Source: Fimenecus sp051881435
GTDB lineage: Bacteria; Bacillota; Clostridia; Oscillospirales; Acutalibacteraceae
DNA length: 64,000 nt
Assembly (NCBI GenBank): GCA_051881435.1
Contig: JBJEPW010000010.1
Span: 62,001 to 126,000, forward strand
Direction of reading: 5' to 3'
This document shows positions 47,156 to 55,292 of this stretch, in pieces; position 1 is the stretch's first letter; every line of letters starts with the position of its first letter. The position numbers were made by a program, and so were the translations under genes. The notes beneath the pieces are model-generated. The model did not search any database, had not been told where the DNA came from, and was given only the letters and a program-made list of their open reading frames with translations.

Positions 47156-48568
47156 TTATTCTTTATTTTTCCGTTTTTTGAAAAAGCTGTGAGTTTCTTT
47201 GGCCACAATTCCCGAAAGAGCAAACAAAGCAATCATATTGGGTATCGCCATAAGTCCGTTGAAAATATCGGCGATTGTCCAAACCTCCGAAACGGTCATA
47301 TACGGACCTATAAACACGGCGAGGATATACAGATAACGGAATGCTTTAACCGCTTTTTTATTTCCCTTTGAAAGGTATTCAAGACAGCTTTCGGAATAAT
47401 AATCCCAACCGAGAATAGTTGTAAAAGCAAAGAACACCAAGCAAAGCATAAGTATGAACGAGGTTACTCTTTCAGGCAAAAAGGGGATTCCCTTGCCGAA
47501 AGCATAAGAGGTTACGCCAACACCTTCAAGTCCGTTCACCTGCCACGCACCGGTAATGATTATGGAAAGTCCCGTCATTGTGCAAATAACGATTGTATCG
47601 AGAAAAGTTCCTGTCATTGAAACAAGGCCCTGACGTACAGGCTCTTTTGTCTGGGCTGCCGCCGCCGCAATGGGAGCGGAGCCCAAGCCGGCTTCGTTTG
47701 AGAAAATACCTCTTGCGACGCCCTTTTGTACGGCTACAATCATACTGCCCACAATTCCGCCCGTTACCGCCGACGGGTTAAACGCGCCTTTTATTATGAG
47801 AGCGACAGCGGCGGGGATTTTGCCCACATTTGAAAAAATGAGAATAAGGGCAAAAGCAATATATGCAATAGCCATGAAAGGCACAACCACGGTTGCAACC
47901 GATGAAATTCGTTTTATTCCGCCTATAAGAACAAGTCCTACGCAAACAGCAAGTATTACCGATGTGATAATAACAGAAAGGGAATACTCACCTACGAGCG
48001 GTATTTTTACTGCGTGAGCGTTTGACGGGTCAAAAAATCCCTTTACCGCTGAGGAAATGCCATTTACCTGAGTGAAGGTACCTATACCCATAAGTCCCGC
48101 GCAGGTGCCGAAAAAGGCAAACGCCTTGGCAAGCCATTTCCACTTTTTACCCATACCGTTTTCTATGTAATAGAAAGGTCCGCCAAGCGTATGACCGTCG
48201 GGAGTTTTTATTCTGTATTTTACAGCCAAAAGTCCCTCGGCATATTTTGTTGCCATACCGAAAAAAGCGGCAACAAGCATCCAGAACAGCGCACCCGGTC
48301 CGCCCAAACATATTGCCGTTGCAACGCCCACAATATTACCCGTTCCGATAGTTGCGGAAAGGGCGGTACAAAGCGCGCCGAAGGAGGTTACATCACCCTC
48401 GCCCCCCTCTTCGTTTTTTACCATCCATTTAAGGGCAAGAGGCAGACGGACAACCTGCAAAAGGCGTAAACGCACCGTCAGCAATATTCCGCCGACGAGT
48501 ATCAGCACCATTAAAGGCACGCCCCAAATGAAGTCATCAACCTTTACTAAAAAATCGCTGAAATTCAT
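47156..48568 (-). CDS. Sodium:alanine/glycine symporter (AGCS family)
   Basis: A 470-residue secondary transporter with about eleven spans. AGCS motifs include the start FLVKVDDFIWGVPLMVLILVG, SATIGTGNIVGVATAICLGG, and ARGIFSNEAGLGSAPIAAAA. It imports alanine or glycine with sodium. The leader contains a glycine aptamer followed by a terminator, so glycine is the likely cargo or at least the signal. It stands alone between a terminator and its riboswitch. Confidence 0.94.
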   Translation of the reverse strand: MNFSDFLVKVDDFIWGVPLMVLILVGGILLTVRLRLLQVVRLPLALKWMVKNEEGGEGDVTSFGALCTALSATIGTGNIVGVATAICLGGPGALFWMLVAAFFGMATKYAEGLLAVKYRIKTPDGHTLGGPFYYIENGMGKKWKWLAKAFAFFGTCAGLMGIGTFTQVNGISSAVKGFFDPSNAHAVKIPLVGEYSLSVIITSVILAVCVGLVLIGGIKRISSVATVVVPFMAIAYIAFALILIFSNVGKIPAAVALIIKGAFNPSAVTGGIVGSMIVAVQKGVARGIFSNEAGLGSAPIAAAAAQTKEPVRQGLVSMTGTFLDTIVICTMTGLSIIITGAWQVNGLEGVGVTSYAFGKGIPFLPERVTSFILMLCLVFFAFTTILGWDYYSESCLEYLSKGNKKAVKAFRYLYILAVFIGPYMTVSEVWTIADIFNGLMAIPNMIALFALSGIVAKETHSFFKKRKNKE

Positions 48569-48583
48569 TTTAACTCTCCTAAC

Positions 48584-48617
48584 AAAAGGGACTGAATGCC
48601 GTAATGCAATCAGTCCC
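48584..48617 (-). terminator. Expression-platform terminator of the glycine riboswitch
   Basis: GGGACTGA and TCAGTCCC form the stem, followed on the minus strand by CTTTTG, 16 bases before the symporter start region. Confidence 0.85.
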
Positions 48618-48621
48618 GAAA

Positions 48622-48745
48622 AATCACGAAAATTCCGTCCTCAAAAGCAAAAAATTGCTTTAACCTGAGAGATTAGCATTATGCTTTACACCTTCGGTAC
48701 CCGCAAAAAGCGGAATTCTCCGGAATGCCGTCCGCAGACAGTCGA
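48622..48745 (-). promoter_or_regulatory. Glycine riboswitch, single aptamer
   Basis: Read on the minus strand the hallmarks occur in order: CCGGAGAA (48723-48716), TACCGAAGG (48699-48691), TCTCTCAGG (48672-48664), then AAAGCA and GAGGACGGA. Only one aptamer is present; the bases upstream to the promoter do not repeat the pattern. Whether it is on or off with glycine cannot be read directly; a terminator behind a single aptamer before a transporter fits either sense. Confidence 0.92.
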
Positions 48746-48785
48746 TATCTTCAATCTGTTTCAACCGGCTATTCAATTAGTGATT

Positions 48786-48814
48786 ATTCTATTACATTTC
48801 TTCGCTCTTGTCAA
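48786..48814 (-). promoter_or_regulatory. Promoter of the glycine riboswitch transcript
   Basis: Minus-strand TTGACA and TAGAAT, spacing 17, about 35 bases before the aptamer. Confidence 0.8.
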
Positions 48815-48822
48815 TAGCAAAC

Positions 48823-49254
48823 TTACGCCATTATATACATCAGCGCCATCATTAAAGCCTCGTCTGCTCCCTCGCTTTTTAAAAGAAGAAGCAAGCCTAA
48901 AAGCAAGGCTCTGTCCGGCTCTGCAAGCACGGTTTCAAGTATATTGCTCCCCGATTGCGCCGATGGCTTATTTGGCTCCTGCTGTGGCTGACTGTTCTCT
49001 GCAAAATACTCCTTAAAATCGGGATACTGCTTGTTTTCGGGGAAATTGGGCGGCATATTTGTGACTTTAGTTTTCATATGCGGCTTTTGTGTGTTTTCGT
49101 AACCCTCGCGGCTGTTCTGCTCGGTCGGAACCGTTGCTCCCAGCTCCCGCTGTGCAGTTTCAAGCACCGAATCGGAATTTCTTTGCATTTCACGGACGCG
49201 CTCCATTGCCCTTTTTTGCATATTTTGCAGTTCGGAATAAGAATAATTACTCAT
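48823..49254 (-). CDS. Hypothetical protein, third gene of an unknown cluster
   Basis: A 143-residue protein without a family I can name. It starts MSNYSYSELQNMQKRAMERV, probably a helix, has a long Pro/Gln/Asn-rich disordered middle, and ends in a leucine-rich helix pair (LAEPDRALLLGLLLLLKSEG then ADEALMMALMYIMA). The ending resembles a Leu-rich C-terminal motif that I associate with sporulation-era proteins of Clostridia, but this is a weak impression. It starts 2 bases after the stop of the preceding gene, with AGGGG upstream. Confidence 0.7.
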   Translation of the reverse strand: MSNYSYSELQNMQKRAMERVREMQRNSDSVLETAQRELGATVPTEQNSREGYENTQKPHMKTKVTNMPPNFPENKQYPDFKEYFAENSQPQQEPNKPSAQSGSNILETVLAEPDRALLLGLLLLLKSEGADEALMMALMYIMA

Positions 49255-49256
49255 TT

Positions 49257-49583
49257 TCAAAACAGCCCCTTTAACAGCGGAAGTAAATCCATCAACTGCA
49301 AAAATTTAATTGCCTCGTCAGCTTTTTTTCGCCGCTCTTCGCTGAGGAGAGGCTTTAAATCCGTTATAAGTCTGGTGCGGCTGTCCTCTTTATTAAGCTG
49401 TCCCATTACTGAGACAAGCTTTTGCATAATCCCGTCATCAATGGGAAGCGACGCCAACTGCGAAGAATTTTTCGTGGGAGTTTCGCTTTTCTGATTATTG
49501 TTCATTATAGAATCTGCAACACTTTTAATTTTTGCCATGTCCTCATCGCTGATTGAGGACAAAAGCTCCTGTAAATCAGCCAT
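49257..49583 (-). CDS. Hypothetical protein, second gene of an unknown cluster
   Basis: A 108-residue, probably all-helical protein: ADLQELLSSISDEDMAKIKSV, a variable NQKSETPTKNSS linker, then DDGIMQKLVSVMGQLNKEDSR and a KADEAIKFLQLMDLLPLLKG end. The final LLPLLKGLF pattern resembles the C-terminal pattern of the next gene. Its ATG overlaps the stop of the gene before by a few bases. No function is known to me. Confidence 0.7.
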   Translation of the reverse strand: MADLQELLSSISDEDMAKIKSVADSIMNNNQKSETPTKNSSQLASLPIDDGIMQKLVSVMGQLNKEDSRTRLITDLKPLLSEERRKKADEAIKFLQLMDLLPLLKGLF

Positions 49584-49788
49584 TTTTATCCTCCGTAAGC
49601 TTCTTTAAAAGCTCCTGCGCCTGCGGTGTTGAGAGCATTTGCTCCAAAGCCCCACGGTCGCTCATAATTTTATTTAATTTTCGGCTTTGCTCGGGACTTA
49701 ATTTTTTCATAAGAAAATCCTCTGCGTCTTTTTTTGATTTTTGCTCCTTCATACCGTTGATTATCTCATCAAAATTATTATTACTCAT
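49576..49788 (-). CDS. Hypothetical protein, first gene of an unknown cluster
   Basis: A 70-residue helical, charged protein starting MSNNNFDEIINGMKEQKSK, with LSPEQSRKLNKIMSDRGALE and TPQAQELLKKLTED. The ATG at 49788 follows GGCGGTGG. It overlaps the next gene, so the three genes from 49788 to 48823 form one translationally coupled unit. The function is unknown. Confidence 0.7.
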   Translation of the reverse strand: MSNNNFDEIINGMKEQKSKKDAEDFLMKKLSPEQSRKLNKIMSDRGALEQMLSTPQAQELLKKLTEDKNG

Positions 49789-49852
49789 TGCAACCACCGC
49801 CGAATTGATATATAATGTAATAAATACTATGTTCTTTTAAGGCGGGATATGC

Positions 49853-50317
49853 TTGAGAATTCTTGTTTTTTCGGACTCGCACCGATACGGAAGTATATCA
49901 ATGAAAAAAGCCATTGAGCAGCAGCCCGACGCCGAAGCCGTTATATTCTTAGGCGACGGTGCAGACGATTTTGAAAACTGCAAGCACTACATAAAGGATA
50001 AACGCATATACACCGTTTGCGGCAACAATGATTTTTACTGTGATTATCCGAAAAATCAGGTGATTACCGAGGGCGGAATTAACATTTATATAACTCACGG
50101 TCACTATGAGTATGTTAAAAGCACTCTCGGCAGGCTTTTGTCGGCGGCAAAAGACAACGGTTGTGCCCTTGCTCTCTACGGGCATACCCATACGCAAAAA
50201 ACGGATTATGCCGACGGAATTCATTTGTTTTGTCCCGGCGCTTTAATGAATTACGAATACGGCGTTGTAGATATAACCGACAAGGGTTTAATTTGCATCG
50301 GTATGAAGGTAAGGTGA
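49853..50317 (+). CDS. YfcE-type metallophosphoesterase
   Basis: A 154-residue calcineurin-like phosphodiesterase with all five metal-site blocks: ILVFSDSHRYG, FLGDGADDF, CGNNDF, ITHGHYEY and YGHTHTQ. The start is a TTG at 49853 behind GGCGGGAT, since the ATG two bases earlier is out of frame. It is followed after 4 bases by nagA. The natural substrate of this class is not settled. Confidence 0.9.
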   Translation: MRILVFSDSHRYGSISMKKAIEQQPDAEAVIFLGDGADDFENCKHYIKDKRIYTVCGNNDFYCDYPKNQVITEGGINIYITHGHYEYVKSTLGRLLSAAKDNGCALALYGHTHTQKTDYADGIHLFCPGALMNYEYGVVDITDKGLICIGMKVR

Positions 50318-50321
50318 TAAT

Positions 50322-51485
50322 ATGATACTTTTTAAAAATGCAGAGGTAATACTTGAAGACCGCACCGAAAGACTTTGCGTGCAGGTTGACGGCGCAAAAA
50401 TCGTGAAAATCGCAAAAGATATTACCGTGCAGGAGGGAACACATATAATTGACTGTGAGGGGCTTTACCTCTCCCCCGGATTTATTGATTTGCATGTTCA
50501 CGGCGGCGGCGGAATATCCGCAATGTGCTGTGACAGCGAAAAAATCAAAGCGATGGTGAAGGCTCACGCTCTCCACGGAACAACATCTATTTTGCCCACA
50601 ACTCTTGCGGCTCCCGTAAATCAGCTCTTGGAGGCGGCGGAGCACATAAAAAAAGCCGCGGAAACCTGCGACTGCGGAAATATTGTGGGTATTCACTTTG
50701 AGGGGCCCTATCTTTCTCCCGAAAACCGAGGAGCACAAAGTGCGGACAACATTTTGTCGCCGTTAAAGGACGACCCCACTCCCCTTTTGGAGTGCTGGGA
50801 CAAGGTAAAAATGATGGGCGTTGCTCCAGAAATTGACGGTGCATTCCGGCTCGGCGAAAAGCTGAAAGAAAAAGGAATAGTGGCATCGGTTGCCCACACA
50901 AAAGCCGATTATGACACAGCAATTGCGGCGCTTGACCACGGTTTTTCAGATGTAACTCATCTTTACAATGCCTGCACAAGCTGTTTTAAACGAGGCATTT
51001 TCCGTGTGGCAGGCGTTGTTGAGGCGGCGCTTACTGACGACCGCTACACAACACAGGTTATTGCCGATTTGCGCCACCTGCCCTTGGGCGTTTTAAAGCT
51101 TATATACAAGTGCAAGGGCGCGGATAAAATGTATGTAATAACCGACGGACTTGAATTTTCCGCCTCCGAGCTTCAAGACGGTGAGGTTTGTATGCAGGAA
51201 AACGGCGTACCTGTAATTTATGAAGACGGCGTTATGAAGGTTGCCGACCGAAGCTGTCTTGCAGGCAGTGCCGCCACCACCGACCGACTTGTCCGCAATA
51301 TGTTTAAATCTGTGGGCGCACCCATATGGGACGCTGTGAAAACTGCATCTTCAACGCCTGCACGGGTTATTGGTATTGACGGTGAAAAAGGATATATTAA
51401 AGAGGGCTACGATGCCGATATACTCCTTTTTGACGATGATATAAACATAAAAACCGTTATGATAATGGGAAAAATGATAAGGTGA
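50322..51485 (+). CDS. nagA: N-acetylglucosamine-6-phosphate deacetylase
   Basis: Deacetylates GlcNAc-6-phosphate, feeding amino sugars into glycolysis or wall recycling. The 387-residue amidohydrolase shows the metal motif IDLHVHGGGG, IVGIHFEGPYLSP, VAHTKADYDTA, FSDVTHLYNACTS, and the catalytic aspartate region GSAATTDRLVRNM. AAGGTGATA precedes the ATG. The last codons and stop (AGG TGA) coincide with the left end of a fold-back element, so the original C-terminus may have been slightly altered. No nagB is adjacent. Confidence 0.95.
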   Translation: MILFKNAEVILEDRTERLCVQVDGAKIVKIAKDITVQEGTHIIDCEGLYLSPGFIDLHVHGGGGISAMCCDSEKIKAMVKAHALHGTTSILPTTLAAPVNQLLEAAEHIKKAAETCDCGNIVGIHFEGPYLSPENRGAQSADNILSPLKDDPTPLLECWDKVKMMGVAPEIDGAFRLGEKLKEKGIVASVAHTKADYDTAIAALDHGFSDVTHLYNACTSCFKRGIFRVAGVVEAALTDDRYTTQVIADLRHLPLGVLKLIYKCKGADKMYVITDGLEFSASELQDGEVCMQENGVPVIYEDGVMKVADRSCLAGSAATTDRLVRNMFKSVGAPIWDAVKTASSTPARVIGIDGEKGYIKEGYDADILLFDDDINIKTVMIMGKMIR

Positions 51486-51752
51486 GGGGAGTCGAACACA
51501 ATATGCCGAAAATTTGATATTACGGCGTATTTTCACTTTTTCACCGTTGTCGGGCGTCAGCCCGACTGCCGTCTCAAAAGCAAAAATCCATCCGTACTCT
51601 CTGCATTTTCGGTGCAGAGCAGTTTAAAACGAGTAGATTTTTGTTTGAACAAGGCACAAAAACGCTGCCATACTGTCGTATGGCGAGATTTTTAACGCAG
51701 TTCAGGCGAAAATATACCGTTTTAAACCATATGGGGTTCAACTACCCTCACC
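51481..51752. mobile_element. 272-bp fold-back (MITE-like) element starting in the nagA stop
   Basis: The left end GGTGAGGGGAGTCGAAC is complementary to the right end GTTCAACTACCCTCACC with few mismatches. The pairing continues with ATATG/CATAT and, less well, inward. Nested inside are GTTTAAAACG (51622-51631) with CGTTTTAAAC (51718-51727), TGCATTTTCGGTGCA, and CCATAC with GTATGG. The inner part (AAGGCAC, the GTATGGCGAG palindrome arm, TTAACGCAG) matches the layout of the element at 8529-8629. It has no coding capacity, and the whole 51486-51768 gap is accounted for by it. Confidence 0.65.
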
Positions 51753-51768
51753 TTAAAGGAGTGATTTT

Positions 51769-52056
51769 ATGTCAATCTATGAAATGACAAATAAAGAATT
51801 GAGAAAAGAAATCCGTTCATTCGGCAAAACAGCCTACGGCAAGGTAGTTTTTTGTCTTGCTTACATAATCCCCCTTGTTGCGATGATTGTAGCTATTGAA
51901 TTTCTTATTATAGCCAAGCAATGCAACTGTTTTGTTTGCTATAAACCTGCCATTGTGATTACTCTTGTATTTATGTTCGTTTCATTTGTTCTCGGTTCAA
52001 GATATTATTACAAGGAATTAAAAGGCTTTATTGAAAAACAGAACAATGACGAATAG
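51769..52056 (+). CDS. Small hypothetical membrane protein
   Basis: A 95-residue protein with a charged N-terminal part (NKELRKEIRSFGKTAYGK), two hydrophobic segments (about residues 27-50 and 60-80) and a charged tail. Three cysteines (KQCNCFVCYK) lie between the two spans. AAAGGAG precedes the ATG. I recognise no family. It is a single gene between the fold-back element and a terminator. Confidence 0.7.
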   Translation: MSIYEMTNKELRKEIRSFGKTAYGKVVFCLAYIIPLVAMIVAIEFLIIAKQCNCFVCYKPAIVITLVFMFVSFVLGSRYYYKELKGFIEKQNNDE

Positions 52057-52079
52057 TTTATAACAATTCACAAAACTAC

Positions 52080-52116
52080 GCCCCGCCTTCTTTACAAAGT
52101 CGAGGCGCTTTTCTAA
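52080..52116 (+). terminator. Terminator of the small membrane protein gene
   Basis: CGCCCCG and CGAGGCG form an interrupted stem followed by CTTTTCT. Confidence 0.65.
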
Positions 52117-52123
52117 CAAAAAT

Positions 52124-52148
52124 ACACCGTGGAAAAAATCCACGGTGT
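52124..52148 (-). terminator. Terminator of the ribosomal protein operon
   Basis: ACACCGTGGA and TCCACGGTGT form a 10-bp stem 35 bases after the rplQ stop, with ATTTTTG behind it on the minus strand. Confidence 0.9.
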
Positions 52149-52182
52149 TAATTTTGTATAGTCTTTTTAAAGCCTTACCGCA

Positions 52183-52530
52183 TTAGTCAGTGATGAGCTC
52201 GATGATGCACATTTCAGCAGCATCGCCTCTTCTGGGACCGGTTTTGATAATGCGTGTGTAGCCGCCGTTCTTATCAGCATACTTGGGGGCTACCTCTTCC
52301 ATCAATTTCTTTGCGACAGACTCCTTTGTGATGTAGGAATATACCTGTCTCTTTGAATGAAGACTGTTATCTTTACCGATGGTAATCATTTTTTCAGCCA
52401 TAGCTCTTACTTCTTTGGCTCTGGTTACCGTTGTTTCAATCTGACCGTTCTCTATAAGATATGTTACCATACCTCTGAGCATAGCCTTGCGGTGATCGCT
52501 TGTTCTGCCGAGCTTTCTTGTTCCTGGCAT
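52183..52530 (-). CDS. rplQ: 50S ribosomal protein L17
   Basis: Large-subunit protein near the exit tunnel. The 115-residue product starts with the conserved RKLGRTSDHRKAMLRGM and ends AAEMCIIELI. It is the last gene of the ribosomal cluster, 17 bases behind rpoA and before a terminator. Confidence 0.98.
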   Translation of the reverse strand: MPGTRKLGRTSDHRKAMLRGMVTYLIENGQIETTVTRAKEVRAMAEKMITIGKDNSLHSKRQVYSYITKESVAKKLMEEVAPKYADKNGGYTRIIKTGPRRGDAAEMCIIELITD

Positions 52531-52547
52531 TCAAAATCACTCCTTTA

Positions 52548-53498
52548 TTATTCGTCATCCTTACGCAGGGAGAAGTTAAGAGATTCGAGCTTTGCAACAA
52601 CCTCGTCAAGAGATTTTCTTCCGAGATTGCGGACTCTCATCATATCCTCCTCCGACCTGTTTATCAAGTCCTCAACGGTGTTGATTCCCGCACGCTTTAA
52701 GCAGTTGAAGGAACGCACCGAAAGGTCAAGCTCTTCAATGGTCATTTCAAGAATCTTGCCCTTTGAGTCATCGCTCTTGACAATCATTGTTTCTGTTTCT
52801 CTTGCCTCATCGGAAAGATCAACAAAAAGGTCAAGATGGTCTGTAAGGATTTTTGCGCCGAGAGAAACGGCCTCCTGCGCTGAAATTGTACCGTCTGTCC
52901 AAGCTTCAAGTGAAAGCTTGTCATAGTCAGTTATCTGACCTACACGGGTATTTTCAACCGTATAATTCACTTTTAATACGGGTGTATAAATTGAATCTAT
53001 TGCGATTACGCCGATAACAGGCTGCATGAGCTGCTTATTTCTTTCAGCCGAAACATATCCTCTGCCCTTGTCGCAGGTGAGCTCCATTTTAAGAGCGCCG
53101 CCCTCTTCAAGAGTAGCGATAAGATGCTCGGGATTAAGAATTTCTACATCGGAATCAGCCTTAATATCCCCGGCAGTAACCTGGCACTTGCCGCTTGCGT
53201 CGATATAAATTGTTTTGGGACCGTCACCGTGAATTTTAAGGATTACACCCTTCAAATTCAGAACAATCTCCGTTACATCCTCTTTCACACCGTCAATGGT
53301 TGAGAATTCATGAAGTACACCGTCAATTTTTACCGAAGTAATTGCATATCCCGGAAGTGACGACAAAAGTACGCGGCGAAGGCTGTTGCCTAAGGTTGTA
53401 CCGTAGCCTCTTTCAAGAGGTTCAACTACAAATTTGCCGTAAGTTCCGTCAGCAGTCAAATCAAGTGCTTCAATGCTGGGCTTCTCAATTCCTATCAT
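52548..53498 (-). CDS. rpoA: RNA polymerase alpha subunit
   Basis: Scaffold of RNA polymerase. The 316 residues contain the N-terminal dimerisation domain with VEPLERGYGTTLGNSLRRVLLSS and the C-terminal domain (about 245-310, LDLSVRSFNCLKRAGINTVEDL, NLGRKSLDEV) that contacts UP elements and activators. It lies between rpsD and rplQ in the standard order. Confidence 0.98.
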   Translation of the reverse strand: MIGIEKPSIEALDLTADGTYGKFVVEPLERGYGTTLGNSLRRVLLSSLPGYAITSVKIDGVLHEFSTIDGVKEDVTEIVLNLKGVILKIHGDGPKTIYIDASGKCQVTAGDIKADSDVEILNPEHLIATLEEGGALKMELTCDKGRGYVSAERNKQLMQPVIGVIAIDSIYTPVLKVNYTVENTRVGQITDYDKLSLEAWTDGTISAQEAVSLGAKILTDHLDLFVDLSDEARETETMIVKSDDSKGKILEMTIEELDLSVRSFNCLKRAGINTVEDLINRSEEDMMRVRNLGRKSLDEVVAKLESLNFSLRKDDE

Positions 53499-53564
53499 TC
53501 AAAACCCTCCTAACTGAGTACAGAATAAAATTCTGCCGTAGCTGTTATTGTAAATTCAAGCCTA

Positions 53565-54191
53565 TTATTTTGAATAGAACTCGACGATAAGATGCTCCTC
53601 AACGGGAACAGCGATTTCTTCTCTGTCAGGAAGCTTAACAACCTTAGCTGAAAGCTCTTCTGCATTCTTATCAAGCCATGTGGGAACGGGGCGTGAAGCG
53701 TTTGCTTCAAGAACTGCCTTGATTTTTTCGCTGTCACGGCTCTTATCCTTAATGGAAACTACATCGCCTTCTTTAAGAAGATATGACGGAACATCAACCT
53801 TCTTGCCGTTAACAAGGTAATGAGCGTGAATTGTGAGCTGTCTTGCTTCTGCTCTGGATGAAGCCCATCCGAGAAGATAAACAACATTGTCAAGACGGCT
53901 TTCGCAAATTCTTAACAGGTTTTCACCTGCAACACCCTGACGCTTTTCAGCCATCAGGAAATATTTGTGGAACTGACCTTCCTGAATACCGTAGTAACGC
54001 TTAGCAGTCTGCTTTGCGCGAAGCTGCAAGCCGTATTCGGAAGTCTTTTTGCGGTTCTGACCGTGCTGACCGGGAGCGTATGAACGACGCTCAACAGCAC
54101 ATTTGCCTGTATAGCAGCGGTCGCCTTTGAGGAAAAGCTTTTTGCCCTCACGGCGGCAGAGCTTACAAACCGCACCGGTATATCTTGCCAT
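53565..54191 (-). CDS. rpsD: 30S ribosomal protein S4
   Basis: Assembly-initiating small-subunit protein of 208 residues. It is the zinc-containing form, with cysteines in YTGAVCKLCRREG and CYTGKCAVERRSY, and has an S4 domain from about residue 95 (RLDNVVYLLGWASSRAEARQ). S4 is an autoregulator in several bacteria; here it lies in the operon behind rpsM and rpsK, whose leader contains a large hairpin (55099-55147). Confidence 0.97.
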   Translation of the reverse strand: MARYTGAVCKLCRREGKKLFLKGDRCYTGKCAVERRSYAPGQHGQNRKKTSEYGLQLRAKQTAKRYYGIQEGQFHKYFLMAEKRQGVAGENLLRICESRLDNVVYLLGWASSRAEARQLTIHAHYLVNGKKVDVPSYLLKEGDVVSIKDKSRDSEKIKAVLEANASRPVPTWLDKNAEELSAKVVKLPDREEIAVPVEEHLIVEFYSK

Positions 54192-54214
54192 ATCTTAGCA
54201 CCTCCAAATTTCTG

Positions 54215-54619
54215 TTATACGCGTCTTCTTTTAGGCGGACGGCAGCCGTTGTGAGGAATGGGAGTTACATCTTTAATCATTGTAACTTCAAGACCTACTG
54301 TCTGCAATGCTCTGATTGCAGCCTCACGGCCTGAACCGGGGCCCTTAACGAAAACTTCTACGGTTTTCATACCGTGATCAATCGCAACCTTTGCTGCTGT
54401 TTCAGCCGCTGTCTGTGCTGCGAAGGGAGTGGATTTACGAGAACCTCTGAATCCCATCTCGCCTGCGCTTGCCCATGATACTGCGTTACCCTGAACATCA
54501 GTGATTGTAACAATAGTATTGTTGAAGGTGGACTGAATATGAACTGCGCCTTTTTCAATGTTTTTCTTTTCACGGCGTCTGCGAGTTGCAGCGCCCTTTT
54601 TAACCTGAGCCTTTGCCAT
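54215..54619 (-). CDS. rpsK: 30S ribosomal protein S11
   Basis: Platform protein of the small subunit, 134 residues, with VHIQSTFNNTIVTITDVQGN and the C-terminal VTPIPHNGCRPPKRRRV. Normal length and position between rpsM and rpsD. Confidence 0.98.
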   Translation of the reverse strand: MAKAQVKKGAATRRRREKKNIEKGAVHIQSTFNNTIVTITDVQGNAVSWASAGEMGFRGSRKSTPFAAQTAAETAAKVAIDHGMKTVEVFVKGPGSGREAAIRALQTVGLEVTMIKDVTPIPHNGCRPPKRRRV

Positions 54620-54636
54620 TTTTTAGTCCCTCCTTC

Positions 54637-55005
54637 TTACTTCTTCTTGTTAGCGATTGTCTTCTTCGGTCCCTTACGTGTACGGGCGTTTGTCTTTGAG
54701 CGCTGACCTCTTACGGGAAGTCCCTTGCGGTGACGAACACCTCTGTAACAACCGATTTCAACAAGTCTTTTAATATCAAATGCTGTTTCTCTTCTGAGGT
54801 CACCCTCAACCTTAACATTGTGGTCAATATACTCACGAAGCTTTGAAACATCTTCTTCGGTCAAATCCTTAACGCGTGTGTCGGGATTGATACCTGTTGC
54901 AGCAACAATGTCGCTGGCTGTTTTTCTGCCTATACCGTAGATATAAGTGAGTCCGATTTCAACTCTTTTTTCTCTGGGTAAGTCAACACCTGAAATACGA
55001 GCCAT
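54637..55005 (-). CDS. rpsM: 30S ribosomal protein S13
   Basis: Small-subunit head protein that contacts L5 and tRNA, 122 residues, with the ARISGVDLPREKRVEIGLTY start and the basic tail GQRSKTNARTRKGPKKT. Its leader, the 140-base gap to rpmJ, is the longest in the ribosomal cluster. Confidence 0.98.
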   Translation of the reverse strand: MARISGVDLPREKRVEIGLTYIYGIGRKTASDIVAATGINPDTRVKDLTEEDVSKLREYIDHNVKVEGDLRRETAFDIKRLVEIGCYRGVRHRKGLPVRGQRSKTNARTRKGPKKTIANKKK

Positions 55006-55098
55006 TTACAGTTGCACCTCCATTTTAAAAATGCGGCTTATAGCCTTTTGTTTTTGCATCGTTCCTTAGTACTTTAGAAACGATTGAGCGTAGTTTAT

Positions 55099-55147
55099 AA
55101 GATAAATTCAAGTTACTCTGCAGCTGTAACCCTCAAAAATTTATCTT
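55099..55147 (-). promoter_or_regulatory. Large hairpin in the rpmJ-rpsM gap
   Basis: AAGATAAATT (55099-55108) and AATTTATCTT (55138-55147) are perfectly complementary, with an inner GTTAC/GTAAC stem. The outer arm overlaps the rpmJ stop codon. It lies in the 140-base leader of rpsM-rpsK-rpsD-rpoA, where other bacteria have S4-binding control sites. It has no T-run after it, so it is not a simple terminator. Regulation by S4 is inference. Confidence 0.5.
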
Positions 55148-55259
55148 AGCCCTGACGCTGCTTGTGCTTGGGATTTTCACAGATAACCATTACTTTTCCC
55201 TTGCGCTTAATGATTTTGCACTTTTCGCAAATTTTTTTGACAGAAGGTCTGACTTTCAT
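55146..55259 (-). CDS. rpmJ: 50S ribosomal protein L36
   Basis: The 37-residue zinc-type L36: MKVRPSVKKICEKCKII then VMVICENPKHKQRQG, with the Cys-Cys-Cys-His zinc ligands. It follows infA in the usual order. Confidence 0.97.
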   Translation of the reverse strand: MKVRPSVKKICEKCKIIKRKGKVMVICENPKHKQRQG

Positions 55260-55292
55260 TTCTGTTACCTCCTCATAAAATGCTGTCAATTC

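Noticed and set aside
48745..48822. Second glycine aptamer upstream of the first
   Set aside because: No GGAGA, CCGAAGG or CTCTCAGG core is repeated there; the stretch holds the promoter.
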